Shown piece after piece: positions 1 to 8,965 of a DNA stretch of 39,270 nucleotides. A program made the position numbers and the translations under genes. Under the pieces are notes generated by a model. The model worked only from the letters and a program-made list of their open reading frames with translations. It did no database searches and was not told the DNA's origin. The first letter of the stretch is position 1; each line of letters starts with the position of its first letter. The DNA lies in assembly GCA_014237975.1 (NCBI GenBank), contig JABACA010000017.1:1-39270 (forward strand), in the 5' to 3' direction. Source of the stretch: Mariniblastus sp. (lineage in GTDB: Bacteria; Planctomycetota; Planctomycetia; Pirellulales; Pirellulaceae).

Positions 1-1
1 C

Positions 2-511
2 TGGGATTTCCCAATCACGGTTCGCGAAGTTGCCACCATGGGGCGGTATGGCCACCGCCGCTGGTGGCAGGACATGTCTCGAAACGACCTGCTGATTGCC
101 GATGAAGCATTGGAAAAGGTGCGGATGAGTGAATTCGCGTCGCGGCAAATTGGACAATTGTCAGGCGGGCAACAGCAGCGTGTTTTCATGGCGCGGGCGT
201 TGGCACAAAATGCAGAAATCCTGCTGTTGGATGAACCCTTTTCCGGTGTCGACGCGGCAACTGAAAATGCCATTCTGGATGTTCTCCAGGAAACCAAGAA
301 CCAGGGCCGTACCGTCTGCGTGGTTCATCACGACCTGGCCACCGCCGCCGAGTACTTTGATTACCTGATCCTGCTCAAACAGCGAATGTTTGGTTTCGGA
401 ACACCCGCGCAGATCCTGGTGCCCCAACTGCTTTGCGATGTCTACGAAGGCAACATGAAAGTATTTGCCGAGTTGTCCAATGTCGGTAAATCGGGGGAGT
501 CCAATCTATGA
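2..511 (+). CDS. Metal (Mn/Zn/Fe) ABC transporter ATP-binding protein, 5'-truncated
   Basis: This is the cytoplasmic ATPase of a ZnuC/MntA/YtgB-type ABC importer. The reading frame is open from base 2, and the residues before the first Met (DFPITVREVATMGRYG) are typical of the region after the Q-loop in this family, so the N-terminus and Walker A lie outside the window. Visible are the ABC signature LSGGQQQR, Walker B LLLDEPFSGVD and the H-loop histidine in VVHHD. The stop codon overlaps the ATG of the next gene by 4 bases (ATGA), so the two genes are translationally coupled with the permease. A substrate-binding protein and the operon promoter would be expected upstream, outside the window. 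The exact metal cannot be read from this subunit. Confidence 0.95.
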   Translation, partial: WDFPITVREVATMGRYGHRRWWQDMSRNDLLIADEALEKVRMSEFASRQIGQLSGGQQQRVFMARALAQNAEILLLDEPFSGVDAATENAILDVLQETKNQGRTVCVVHHDLATAAEYFDYLILLKQRMFGFGTPAQILVPQLLCDVYEGNMKVFAELSNVGKSGESNL

Positions 512-2046
512 ATCCCCTGATGGAATGGATAACGAACCTGCAATTGGAACAGGGACACCTGATCCGCCCGTTGATCGTGGGTACGTTGATTTCACTGGTC
601 TGCAGTGTGGTTGGGTGCTTCATCGTTTTACGAAGAATGTCGTTTCTGGCCGATGCCATTGCCCATGCGATGCTGGCCGGTGTGATCGGCGGCTACCTGA
701 TCATGAAAATAGTTTTTGGCCAGGAAGCCCATCTGGTGGGAATGCTGGGGGGTGCCATTCTGGCCGGAATTGTGACGGTCGCCATGATTGGATTTATCAC
801 GCGAGTATCGCGTATCAAGCAGGACACGGCGATTGGGATCATGTACACCGGGATTTTTGGTTTGGGCGCATTGGCCGTTTCGATCAAGTCGATTGGCGGT
901 TACGTCCACATCGATATTACCCACTATATCATCGGTAACGTGCTGGCCGTTTCCAACCAGGAACTCTGGCTGTTGGCGGTCGTCTCCACGATTGTTTTGT
1001 GCTCGGTGATTCTTTTTTTTCGACCTTTGCAAATTACCAGTTTCGACCCGGTCATGGCCGCCTCGATTGGCATTCCGGTGGTGGCCGTGGATTATCTGTT
1101 GACCGCCTGTACGTCCCTGGTGGTCGTCAGCGGAGTCCGCGTTGCCGGGGTGATCCTGGTCGTGGCCCTGATCATTACCCCGGCCGCTTCGGCTTACCTG
1201 CTAACCGACCGACTCAATCGGATGGTGATTATTTCGGCGGCGATCGGGATTCTCGGTTACTGGTTGGGGTTCTTTTTGACCATCGTAATGGGCTCTTCCC
1301 CAGGCCCCACCATTGTCGTCACCATGACCCTGATTTTCCTGTTGGTGCTTGTCCTGGCACCCCGTTACGGGATCCTGGCCGACTGGATTCGACAATCGAG
1401 TTCGGTTCCCCAGGAGGTGATGGAGGACGTATTGGGAGCCATCCTTCGCGCAAGCGGCAACGTGGTTGCCATCAACGACATCGTCAGCACGGTGGCCTCT
1501 CCCAATATTCGCGTCCGCCGAGCCATTCGTCTGCTGGCCCGAAAACACCTGCTGAAATGCGATGCGGGTTCGGTTGCCTTGACAGAATCGGGCCAGCGCG
1601 AAGCGACCCGACTGGTCCGGGCCCATCGACTGTGGGAGACCTACCTGTTGCAAACGGGAGAGTCCAGTGAACGGATTCATGAAAAGGCGCATCAGCTGGA
1701 ACATATCAGTGACCAAAAGACGGTCGACTACCTGGACGACAAATTGGGGCACCCGATTACCGATCCGCACGGCACGGTCATTCCGGTCGATTCCGACCAG
1801 TCAACCGGCGAACAGGATGTCAAGGCGAGCATGTTGCGGCGCGGCAACCGGGCCAGGATCCAGCAGATCTTGCCGGCGGCGACGGACCTGGGTCTGACCG
1901 TCGGCTCGGAAATTACCGCCCTGCCTCGATCCGATAACGGGCAGACCTGGAACCTGGCAAACGCCCAAGGAGAAGCGATCGCCATCAACCACCAACAGGC
2001 GGATGCGATCATTGTCCGGCTGATACCCCAAACAGCCGGTTCCTAA
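508..2046 (+). CDS. Metal ABC transporter permease fused to a DtxR/MntR-type regulator (YtgCR-like)
   Basis: 512 residues. Residues 1-290 form an ABC-3 family permease with about eight hydrophobic segments (ZnuB/MntB/YtgC type). After a short linker (about 288-304), residues 305-362 form a winged helix, 363-425 a DtxR dimerisation and metal-binding domain, and 440-507 an SH3/FeoA-like tail. The DtxR ligand pattern is present: H373, E377, H391, E398 and H399 match DtxR H79, E83, H98, E105 and H106, while His395 stands where DtxR has Cys102. The chlamydial YtgCR protein has the same permease-repressor order, and there the repressor is released by proteolysis. By analogy this protein may both import metal and supply the repressor of its own operon; that is inference. 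The start ATG overlaps the upstream stop. No second permease gene follows, unlike the chlamydial operon, which has YtgD. Confidence 0.92.
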   Translation: MNPLMEWITNLQLEQGHLIRPLIVGTLISLVCSVVGCFIVLRRMSFLADAIAHAMLAGVIGGYLIMKIVFGQEAHLVGMLGGAILAGIVTVAMIGFITRVSRIKQDTAIGIMYTGIFGLGALAVSIKSIGGYVHIDITHYIIGNVLAVSNQELWLLAVVSTIVLCSVILFFRPLQITSFDPVMAASIGIPVVAVDYLLTACTSLVVVSGVRVAGVILVVALIITPAASAYLLTDRLNRMVIISAAIGILGYWLGFFLTIVMGSSPGPTIVVTMTLIFLLVLVLAPRYGILADWIRQSSSVPQEVMEDVLGAILRASGNVVAINDIVSTVASPNIRVRRAIRLLARKHLLKCDAGSVALTESGQREATRLVRAHRLWETYLLQTGESSERIHEKAHQLEHISDQKTVDYLDDKLGHPITDPHGTVIPVDSDQSTGEQDVKASMLRRGNRARIQQILPAATDLGLTVGSEITALPRSDNGQTWNLANAQGEAIAINHQQADAIIVRLIPQTAGS

Positions 2047-2078
2047 AACCTGCCAACCGCCACAGCGAACGACGCAGC

Positions 2079-2558
2079 CTAGCGGCGACGATGCTCGTCG
2101 ATCAGTTCCTTGACTTTGTCGGGGTCCGGCATTCCGTTGACCGTGATTTCGATCTCGGCCTGGCCAGCGCTGGAAATGCCGATCTTGCCCACATCAAAAA
2201 TTCGGTGCAGGAACGTCTGGTCCAATTGAACGTTACGAACATCCTGGTGCCAAACTTCCGTCACATTTTTGGCAAGAATCCCGCGTCGCAACGTCGTTCG
2301 ATCATTGGTCACTGTCAACTTGCAGGCCTTACACTGTAGCCACCAGCAACCATAGGCCACCAGGCCACCACCGACGCCAACGATCAAAGCAGTCAGCACC
2401 CAGTAATAGTGCCACCCACTAAACAGCAAATACAACGTCAATGCCAAACCCAACAGGATCAACAGTACGTTTCCCACGTACCACAGTGGGTGATTACGGA
2501 ACATCGAGGGATTGCCCTGATAGAGCGTTTTTTCTTCGAGAGAAGGTTTGTTTTCCAT
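2079..2558 (-). CDS. PH domain-containing membrane protein (YdbS-like)
   Basis: 159 residues from ATG 2558; an in-frame TTG at 2567 is an alternative, but GGGA lies just before the ATG. The protein has a short polar N-terminus, two hydrophobic segments (about residues 27-45 and 50-70) and then a bacterial PH-like domain (about 75-155) with the pattern CKLTVTNDRTTLRRGIL and the DVRNVQLDQTFLHRIFDVG stretch usual for YdbS/YdbT-type proteins. Family members are small inner-membrane proteins of unknown biochemical role. The gene converges on the permease-DtxR gene, with 32 bases between the stops. It may be co-transcribed with the membrane protein at 2709-3278, 150 bases upstream, but nothing in the sequence proves this. 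Confidence 0.8.
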   Translation of the reverse strand: MENKPSLEEKTLYQGNPSMFRNHPLWYVGNVLLILLGLALTLYLLFSGWHYYWVLTALIVGVGGGLVAYGCWWLQCKACKLTVTNDRTTLRRGILAKNVTEVWHQDVRNVQLDQTFLHRIFDVGKIGISSAGQAEIEITVNGMPDPDKVKELIDEHRRR

Positions 2559-2708
2559 ATTTCCCAATTCCTGTCAAACGCGGGCCAAAACGTTCCGTTC
2601 CACCACGCCGCTACTGGCTGTCAAACGGATCCGCACATTGGTTATTCGTCGCAACCGACCCATTATTGCAAAATAAAAAACGTCTGGTAGGTCTATCCAC
2701 AGCTGCCG

Positions 2709-3278
2709 TTAATTTAAAGCCTGCTTCACCTTGTCACGATTGATGAATATCAGCAGCAGGACCGGATAGATCATACCGAAAAGCCCACCGCCAATCGCGG
2801 CCCAAAACGTGATGGCTCCTAACGGGATGCCATCCTGGGTAATCGGCATCAAATCCTGCCGCAAGAATACCACAAACATAAACATGCCGATCAGCCCCAT
2901 CACGATTCCATAGGTACCGTAGATATTGGATAACGTACGGCCCAATCTTTGTTTTTTCAACAAGCAAATCCCGGCCACCAACAACAGGATTGTCACCAGG
3001 AAACCGAGGCCCACATTGACCATCTGAAACCCACTGTAAAACGGGTTCTGATTCATCACCTCAGCAACCGGATTAGGAGGTTGGTTTGGCAAATCCATCT
3101 TTTCAACAACAAGGCCAATCGCGGTAAAGATCAACCCACAAATCCCCATGGCACCGAACACCAGATTCAATACTCCAAAGACAGTAATCGAAGCGGGCGG
3201 CTTGCTGGTCACCGGTGACGAACCGTAAGGTTCCTGAGGATCGGGAATGTCCGGTGATTGAAAAGGATTGTCGCTCAT
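2709..3278 (-). CDS. Hypothetical four-TM membrane protein with NPFQSP N-terminus
   Basis: 189 residues. The first 30 are polar and proline-rich, starting MSDNPFQSPDIPDP, a style of cytosolic tail seen on many small planctomycete membrane proteins. Four hydrophobic segments follow (about 31-55, 85-108, 118-140, 155-183). No catalytic motif is visible and I do not recognise the function. The start ATG is preceded by GGAGAAAAAA, a good ribosome binding site. The gene lies 184 bases downstream of the E2 dehydrogenase gene on the same strand. That gap contains a weak GC hairpin (arms 3433-3437 and 3445-3449), so separate transcription is likely. Confidence 0.75.
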   Translation of the reverse strand: MSDNPFQSPDIPDPQEPYGSSPVTSKPPASITVFGVLNLVFGAMGICGLIFTAIGLVVEKMDLPNQPPNPVAEVMNQNPFYSGFQMVNVGLGFLVTILLLVAGICLLKKQRLGRTLSNIYGTYGIVMGLIGMFMFVVFLRQDLMPITQDGIPLGAITFWAAIGGGLFGMIYPVLLLIFINRDKVKQALN

Positions 3279-3462
3279 TTTTTTCTCCGGAAAATGCTGC
3301 GATTGAATCTGGATCTGATCGTATAACTTACCCAGCCAGAGGGATCACGTTACCCATTATGTTACCAACATTTCCGAAACAATAAATCAGGCTGACGACT
3401 CCCTGCCGACTCCAAACGATTTTGGCCTGGCTGCCGATTGGAAGTCGGCCGTCTCTACCGAT

Positions 3463-4626
3463 TCACTCGACGCTGAATGATTCTATTTCCGATTTGATTT
3501 GGTTCATAAAGTTGGCGGCACCCACACCATTGGCCAGCCGATGATCAAACGAGAGGGTCATCGTGCAAGACGACTGGAAGCGAAATGAATCGCCATTGGG
3601 AACGGGCAGCGGGTAGGTTTCACCAATGGCCAGGGTCGCCATGGCGGGTGCGACAATCGCCGGGATGCCGATCCGCATGCCCGCTTTACCAATATTGGAA
3701 ACGGTCATGGTGGTCGACGCGTCCGCTTGGTCCTGGCCATCGCGGGCCTGTTCGATCTGGCGATGGACGGCTTCGAAAAAAGCAGCTCGATCCATCTCGT
3801 CCGCACCGCGCACGACGGCCGTCACCATTTGATCGCCCGGCAGCGCCACCGCGATACCCAGGTTAACTCGGTGGAACACCTGGCGGGTCCGACCATCGGC
3901 CGACAGCGAACTGCGAAACGCATCGTGTTGCTTGAGGGCCTGGACGACACACCACAAGGCCATTGAGAAACTGGTCGGACCTCCGGTCGGTTTAACGGCA
4001 GTTCGCGCCGCCTGCAAAGCGGTCCAATCGACTTCGTTCATGACCGTCACGGGAATGCAATCCTGGGTGCCACGTCGCAGTCGGAAATTCAAGGTTAGTT
4101 GGGACTGGGGAAGCGGCCGAGCTTCAAATTCTTCGGAGGATCCGACGCCATGCCCAGCGGCCAGGTAAGCCTCCACATCGGTCGGCATCAGTTTGGATCC
4201 GGTACACGGAATCTCGTCAGCCAACTCCAACAAGCCATGCTCCTTGAGCAACTTGCGAGTCTTGGGCGGGATCTGGATTTTGGATTTGTTTCTGGCTGTC
4301 GGTGGCGAAGCGGTTGCCACAGAACTGGCAGCGACGGGGGCCGTGTCGACGGGACCATGCCCGGCCGGCATTTCCTTGACACCCTCGGCGACCTCCATCT
4401 TGGCAATTTCGGTCCCGATTTCCAACACGCTTCCCGGTTCTACGGTCCATTCCACCAGCGTGCCTGCGTAAGGCGATTCGACGTCAGTCGTCGCCTTGTC
4501 GGTTTCCATGACATAAATCGGCTCATCGCGTTTAACCGAATCGCCTGGTTGCTTTAGAAAATCGACAAGCAACGCCTCTTGCAGACCTTCGCCGAGTTGC
4601 GGAATACGAACAGAAATGATGGGCAT
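3463..4626 (-). CDS. 2-oxoacid dehydrogenase E2 (dihydrolipoamide acyltransferase-like)
   Basis: 387 residues. The lipoyl domain (1-80) has the lipoylation lysine K44 in METDKAT. The peripheral-subunit-binding domain is about residues 117-157, and the acyltransferase core about 172-385. E2 transfers the acyl group from lipoamide to CoA in the cytoplasmic 2-oxoacid dehydrogenase complex. The usual HxxxDG active-site motif reads H362-R-L-A-N366-G: the histidine is kept but the aspartate is asparagine. That may lower activity or mark a subfamily; it is not proof of inactivity. The gene starts 7 bases after the E1 stop, and a GGAGG overlaps the end of E1. No E3 gene is in the window. The acyl substrate (pyruvate or branched-chain) cannot be decided. 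Confidence 0.9.
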   Translation of the reverse strand: MPIISVRIPQLGEGLQEALLVDFLKQPGDSVKRDEPIYVMETDKATTDVESPYAGTLVEWTVEPGSVLEIGTEIAKMEVAEGVKEMPAGHGPVDTAPVAASSVATASPPTARNKSKIQIPPKTRKLLKEHGLLELADEIPCTGSKLMPTDVEAYLAAGHGVGSSEEFEARPLPQSQLTLNFRLRRGTQDCIPVTVMNEVDWTALQAARTAVKPTGGPTSFSMALWCVVQALKQHDAFRSSLSADGRTRQVFHRVNLGIAVALPGDQMVTAVVRGADEMDRAAFFEAVHRQIEQARDGQDQADASTTMTVSNIGKAGMRIGIPAIVAPAMATLAIGETYPLPVPNGDSFRFQSSCTMTLSFDHRLANGVGAANFMNQIKSEIESFSVE

Positions 4627-4633
4627 ACTGCGA

Positions 4634-6610
4634 CTAATCCTCCAGGGTCACTTGAATCGCTTCGACCACTTGATCCGTACTCGGCAGTGCTGCGTATTCA
4701 TAAATCGGGTTGTAGCCAATATGGACATCGGGCTTGGCGACGAGCTGTGGCGGGCTAACGAAGTTACAGAAACTGTCCGGGTCACCCATCAACTCGCTGA
4801 TAATCATATGGCCCACACTACAGGACCGCCCATCCTCGTGAACAACGACCAGGCGACCTGTTTTTTCGACCGAATTGCTAATGGTATCTTTGTCCCAAGG
4901 CACAATCGATCGCAGGTCAATCACCTCCACCGACGCCTCGTCGGCGATGGCATCGGCCGCCGCCAAAGCTTGTTCGATACAGTTGCCCCAGGCAACCAGC
5001 GTCACATCATCACCCGGTCGACGGATCCTGGCCTGACCAAATCCGACAGCCGGGACCTGGCCATCGACCTGCATCTGTTGCCGGAACAGGTGTTTCGGCA
5101 CCAGAAAGATGGTTGGATCGTCGGCATGCATGGCCGTCCACATCAGACCGGCCGCATCCTCGGGCGTACTGGGAACGACCACCCGCATCCCGGGCTGGTG
5201 AGCAAACATCGCCTCGTTGGCCTGCGAATGCCAGAGGGAACCACCGGGCAAGTAAGCACCGTAGGGCGTGTAAAAGACAGCCGGCACGGTCCAGTCGCCA
5301 AAGGTCCTCCAGCGCAATGTGCCCAGGTTTTGACTGATCTGGTTCCACGCTGGACCGACGAAATCAACAAATTGGAACTCGAATACGGGACGCATGCCGT
5401 AACAGGCCATACCGATCCCCACACCGGCAATGGTGGCCTCGGCCAAGGGCGCATTGAACGCTCGATCGGGATGATTTTCGGAAAGCCCGGACGTCAACCC
5501 AAATACGCCGCCTTTGGGATCTTCGATATCCTCTCCAAAGAAGACGTAATCCTCGTTGGTCTGCAGTCCGTGTCTGAAAACAGCGTTGACCGCATCCACC
5601 ATCCGCCACTTACGGCCACCTTCTATCGGTGGCGCCACGGGAACCGGGGGATCGGCCATCAGGTGATCCATCAGCTCGTCGGCAAGCGGATCCTGCTCAC
5701 TCTCGGCGGCGAGGTACTCTGCATCGACCTGCTCATTGATTTCCTGTTGAGTTCGTTCCCAATCGTCGGCGCTGATCACTCCCGATTCGATCAATTCATT
5801 GGCCAGGACCAGGATCGGGTCGCGCTCCGACATGGCGTCGATCTCGTCCTGGGGTCGGTAAACCCGCTGGTCGTCGCTACTGGTGTGGCTGCACAGCCGA
5901 TCCAGTTGGCAAACCATCACCGTGGGACCGTTGCCAGATCGAGCAAGGTCAACGGCTGGGGCCGCCGCCTCGTAGACACGATCTGGGTGGCGGGCATCGA
6001 CATGAACCAGGTTGACATCATCACCAAAAACCCCAAGTTTGAACGGGTTGAATTTTTCGGTATTGGTACTGATTCCATAATTATTATCTTCGACAATCAG
6101 CAGGATGGGCAATTGTCGTTCGACGGCGAATGCAATGGCTTCGTAAAACTCACCTTGCCGCGAGGCTGCGTCACCCAACGTGGCGACGACGATGTTATTT
6201 TTTTTCTGCAACTGCATCGCCCACGCAACACCACAGCCGGGCAGGGCATTGGACCCGGTCGGTGTGGGCACACTCCAGACGTTCCTTTGACGATCCGAAT
6301 AATGGCCAGGCATTTGACGTCCACCACTGGATGAACCCCGTTTGGCAAAGTAGACCGATGCCAACTCGGCATTGGTGACACCTCGCGCCAGGACCATGGC
6401 ACGATCACGGTAATAGGGGAACAGATAGTCGCCTTCATCCATCAACTGGGCAATCACGGCCATTGGTTCGTGGCCCATGCCAGCGACCTGGAACCAGCCT
6501 TTGCTCTGTCGGTGAAGCACACCCTCTCGGCGGTCGCCTTCGCGACTGAGGTACATCAATTTGAGTAATTCAAGTCGGTTGTAGGTCATTTGAGCCGCTT
6601 GCGAATTCAT
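4634..6610 (-). CDS. 2-oxoacid dehydrogenase E1, alpha and beta subunits fused
   Basis: 658 residues from ATG 6610, chosen because GGAGA sits about 8 bases upstream. The frame stays open to 6763, but the extra 51 residues are Cys-rich and do not resemble the family. Residues 1-300 are an E1-alpha domain with the thiamine diphosphate motif starting GDAASRQGEFYEA at 147 and ending EDNN at 174-177. Residues 335-658 are an E1-beta domain (GEDIEDPKGGVFG, APLAEATIAGVGIG, and a transketolase C-terminal domain). The ThDP motif starts GDA rather than the commoner GDG. The enzyme decarboxylates a 2-oxoacid and acylates the lipoyl arm of the E2 encoded immediately downstream. Such fusions occur in planctomycetes and Bacteroidetes. 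Substrate specificity is not determined by the sequence alone. Confidence 0.92.
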   Translation of the reverse strand: MNSQAAQMTYNRLELLKLMYLSREGDRREGVLHRQSKGWFQVAGMGHEPMAVIAQLMDEGDYLFPYYRDRAMVLARGVTNAELASVYFAKRGSSSGGRQMPGHYSDRQRNVWSVPTPTGSNALPGCGVAWAMQLQKKNNIVVATLGDAASRQGEFYEAIAFAVERQLPILLIVEDNNYGISTNTEKFNPFKLGVFGDDVNLVHVDARHPDRVYEAAAPAVDLARSGNGPTVMVCQLDRLCSHTSSDDQRVYRPQDEIDAMSERDPILVLANELIESGVISADDWERTQQEINEQVDAEYLAAESEQDPLADELMDHLMADPPVPVAPPIEGGRKWRMVDAVNAVFRHGLQTNEDYVFFGEDIEDPKGGVFGLTSGLSENHPDRAFNAPLAEATIAGVGIGMACYGMRPVFEFQFVDFVGPAWNQISQNLGTLRWRTFGDWTVPAVFYTPYGAYLPGGSLWHSQANEAMFAHQPGMRVVVPSTPEDAAGLMWTAMHADDPTIFLVPKHLFRQQMQVDGQVPAVGFGQARIRRPGDDVTLVAWGNCIEQALAAADAIADEASVEVIDLRSIVPWDKDTISNSVEKTGRLVVVHEDGRSCSVGHMIISELMGDPDSFCNFVSPPQLVAKPDVHIGYNPIYEYAALPSTDQVVEAIQVTLED

Positions 6611-7016
6611 TATTTCTCCGAAAGCACGGTCAGTCATGGAATTCGCATTACGCGAAACCGCACAGAAACACTTAAACCAGGCGTATGCGGAACCGCAAAC
6701 GCAGCGAGAACCGTGCACTGCCACCGGCACGGCTGATTCTAGAAAGGAAATTTTATCCGGCAATAATTCCTTTGCAACCGGCGATTCTGGACCTTACCAT
6801 TCGAATGTCGCTGCCGTACCATGTTAAATGAAGTAAAAAAAACAGAGTCGGGTGGAAAAGCAGTTTTAAAAACGCTTAAAAGCACTCGGTTTTCTGGGAA
6901 ACTTGTGGTCTCAGCGAACCACTCACTGAACATGGCTTGGGTCGGGCGTACGAGTTAGTGAATTCATACGTAATTGGCACAACATCGTCGGATGCATTTT
7001 ATTTGAGGAGAAGATA
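6611..7016. other. Divergent intergenic region between E1 and the M28 peptidase
   Basis: About 400 bases that should hold the promoters of both divergent units. The E1 side carries a possible sigma70-like pair on the minus strand (listed separately). The peptidase side is AT-richer from about 6830 and ends with GAGGAG before the GTG start. I saw no convincing small gene: the open frames here lack a ribosome site or are extensions of E1. Confidence 0.5.
6750..6777 (-). promoter_or_regulatory. Possible sigma70-like promoter for the E1-E2 operon
   Basis: Read on the minus strand, TTGCAA (6777-6772) and TAAAAT (6755-6750) are separated by 16 bases. The -10 element matches five of six consensus positions and the -35 four of six. 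It lies about 140 bases upstream of the chosen E1 start. It was found by eye only; planctomycete promoters are often weakly conserved. Confidence 0.3.
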
Positions 7017-8843
7017 GTGAACGCGTTTTTCCGTATCGTCCTTTGTGTTGCGGTCTCCCTGTCAGCCGGATTCACACTGGCCCAACAAGAGGGTGACCCA
7101 ACAACCAGCCGCCAAGCTGCCCTGGAACGAGTCACCGATGGGATTAAGTTCCTGGCTTCCGACGATCTGGGTGGCCGGATGCCAGGCACCGCAGGGATCG
7201 AATGGGCCGCAAAATACATCGAAGTGGCCTACAAAAAGGCGGGTCTTAAACCACTCGCGGATGGGACGTATCGACAAGAGTTCATTGTCAAACGGGGCCG
7301 GGACCTCGACCGGGAACAACTGGACCTAACGTTGATCGGACCCGATTCCGAAGAAATGAAACTGAGCTTTGAAAAAGATTTCGTTCCCCAACTAGGGCGA
7401 TCGGCTGTTGATCAAGAAGCGGAATTGGTTTTTGTCGGCTACGGGATCACCGCCAATGACCACAATTTTGACGAGTACAAGAACGTCGACGTCAAAGACA
7501 AAATTGTGGTGTTGATCCGCCGAGAACCACAACAAAACGACGCCGAAAGTGTTTTTGACGGAACAGACGTTTCCCAACATGCGTACGTCAACAGCAAGGT
7601 GCAATCAGCCCGCGATGCGGGCGCCGCCGGGATCATCATGGTCAACGACAACGTGACGGCTGACACTCCCGAAAAAGACGTGCTGGCCAGTCCCGACGAA
7701 TTTGGCGCATCCGCAGCGCGGATTCCCTTCTTCCACGTCAAACGCAGCGTGATTGACAATTTGCTTAAGAAGTCTCCCATTCTGAAGGCCGACGGAACCA
7801 AGCTGGACAATTTGAATGCCATCGAAAAGTCGATTGACCAATCGCTGGAACCACTTTCACAGCCGCTCAAGGTGCGCGCCAAGATGAAGGCCGCCTTCAA
7901 GGACAAGGAAATCAAGACCAGCAACATTGTCGGGATCATTGAGGGCGAAGGTCCAAACGCGAATGAAACCATTATCATCGGCGGTCATTATGACCATCTC
8001 GGCATGGGTGGTTTTGGTTCTAGATCCGGCGGACGAAATGAAATTCATAACGGTGCCGACGATAATGCAACCGGCACCGAAGCTGTCGTGGAATTGGCCC
8101 GGATGTTCGCCAAACGAGGCAAGCCTCCTGCTCGCCGACTTGTTTTCATCTGTTTTTCTGCCGAAGAAATGGGGTTACTAGGAGCTTATCACTACGTGAA
8201 GGAGCCGCTTTTCCCCCTCGAAGATACGGTCGCCATGGTCAATTTTGACATGATCGGCTGGTTGCGCGATGACAAGTTGACGGTTTTCAATTGGAATTCG
8301 TGTGCCGAGTTTGACCCTATTCTCGCGAATGCCAATCAAGAAATGAAACTGGACTTGGTCAAACCTGTTTCCGGTTTTGCCGGCAGCGACCATCTGCCGT
8401 TTTACCAGAACAAGATGCCCGTCATGTTCATGCATACTGGCCTGACCTCCACTTACCATACGCCTGAAGACGACTTTGAAACACTTGATTGCGATGGAGC
8501 ATTGAAAGTCATCCAGTTCACCGAAGGCGTTATTGACGGGATTGCCAACTTGGAAACCAAGCCTCAATTTACAGCTCCTCAAAGTACCCGTCGCGTTCGC
8601 TTGGGTGCCTCATTGAACAGCAGTCACGAAAAAGGGGTCGAAATCACGGGCGTCTCGGACGATTCCATTGCCTCCAAAGCCGGATTGAAAAAAGGAGATG
8701 TGATTTTGGCTATTGACGGTGAAAAGACGGAAGATCGACGAGCCGTCAATGGTGCCGTCCGGGCCAACTCCGGCAAGAAGTCGAAATTCAAGATCCTGCG
8801 CGGTGAAAAGGAAATGACGCTGGAAATTGAACTAAAAAACTAG
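7017..8843 (+). CDS. Secreted M28 family metallopeptidase with PA and PDZ domains
   Basis: 608 residues from GTG 7017, preceded by GAGGAG. A signal peptide (1-22, ending FTLAQ) sends it out of the cytoplasm. Residues about 130-260 form a protease-associated (PA) insert and about 300-515 the zinc aminopeptidase domain. Expected dizinc ligands are present: H324 (GGHYDH), D348 (GADDNATG), E383/E384 (SAEE), D411 (NFDMIG) and H481 (YHTPED). Residues about 528-605 form a C-terminal PDZ domain (SKAGLKKGDVILAIDG). M28 enzymes release N-terminal amino acids from peptides, so a role in extracytoplasmic peptide digestion is likely. The gene stands alone, with a divergent promoter region before it and a strong terminator after it. 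Confidence 0.93.
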   Translation: MNAFFRIVLCVAVSLSAGFTLAQQEGDPTTSRQAALERVTDGIKFLASDDLGGRMPGTAGIEWAAKYIEVAYKKAGLKPLADGTYRQEFIVKRGRDLDREQLDLTLIGPDSEEMKLSFEKDFVPQLGRSAVDQEAELVFVGYGITANDHNFDEYKNVDVKDKIVVLIRREPQQNDAESVFDGTDVSQHAYVNSKVQSARDAGAAGIIMVNDNVTADTPEKDVLASPDEFGASAARIPFFHVKRSVIDNLLKKSPILKADGTKLDNLNAIEKSIDQSLEPLSQPLKVRAKMKAAFKDKEIKTSNIVGIIEGEGPNANETIIIGGHYDHLGMGGFGSRSGGRNEIHNGADDNATGTEAVVELARMFAKRGKPPARRLVFICFSAEEMGLLGAYHYVKEPLFPLEDTVAMVNFDMIGWLRDDKLTVFNWNSCAEFDPILANANQEMKLDLVKPVSGFAGSDHLPFYQNKMPVMFMHTGLTSTYHTPEDDFETLDCDGALKVIQFTEGVIDGIANLETKPQFTAPQSTRRVRLGASLNSSHEKGVEITGVSDDSIASKAGLKKGDVILAIDGEKTEDRRAVNGAVRANSGKKSKFKILRGEKEMTLEIELKN

Positions 8844-8872
8844 GCCTTTTCGTCCGACAGACGGAAACCAAC

Positions 8873-8902
8873 AACGGCCCGCAAATGTGGGCCGTTTTTT
8901 TT
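8873..8902 (+). terminator. Rho-independent terminator of the M28 peptidase gene
   Basis: A perfect 8-bp stem, AACGGCCC (8873-8880) with GGGCCGTT (8889-8896), has an 8-base loop and runs into eight Ts (8895-8902). It begins 29 bases after the peptidase stop codon. Confidence 0.9.
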
Positions 8903-8965
8903 AATAGTGTGACAAATTGACCAAGCGCAAATTTCATTTACATTGGCTAAATTCAAGGGACTTAA

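Noticed and set aside
3433..3449. GC hairpin downstream of E2 as a terminator
   Set aside because: The stem is only 5 bp and no T tract follows it on the minus strand.
4616..6334. 572-codon open frame on the plus strand
   Set aside because: It lies wholly antisense to the fused E1 gene, whose ThDP and transketolase motifs are unmistakable. The antisense product has no recognisable domain and no ribosome site.
6611..6763. 51-residue N-terminal extension of E1
   Set aside because: The segment is Cys-rich and unlike the family, while ATG 6610 has a good GGAGA site.
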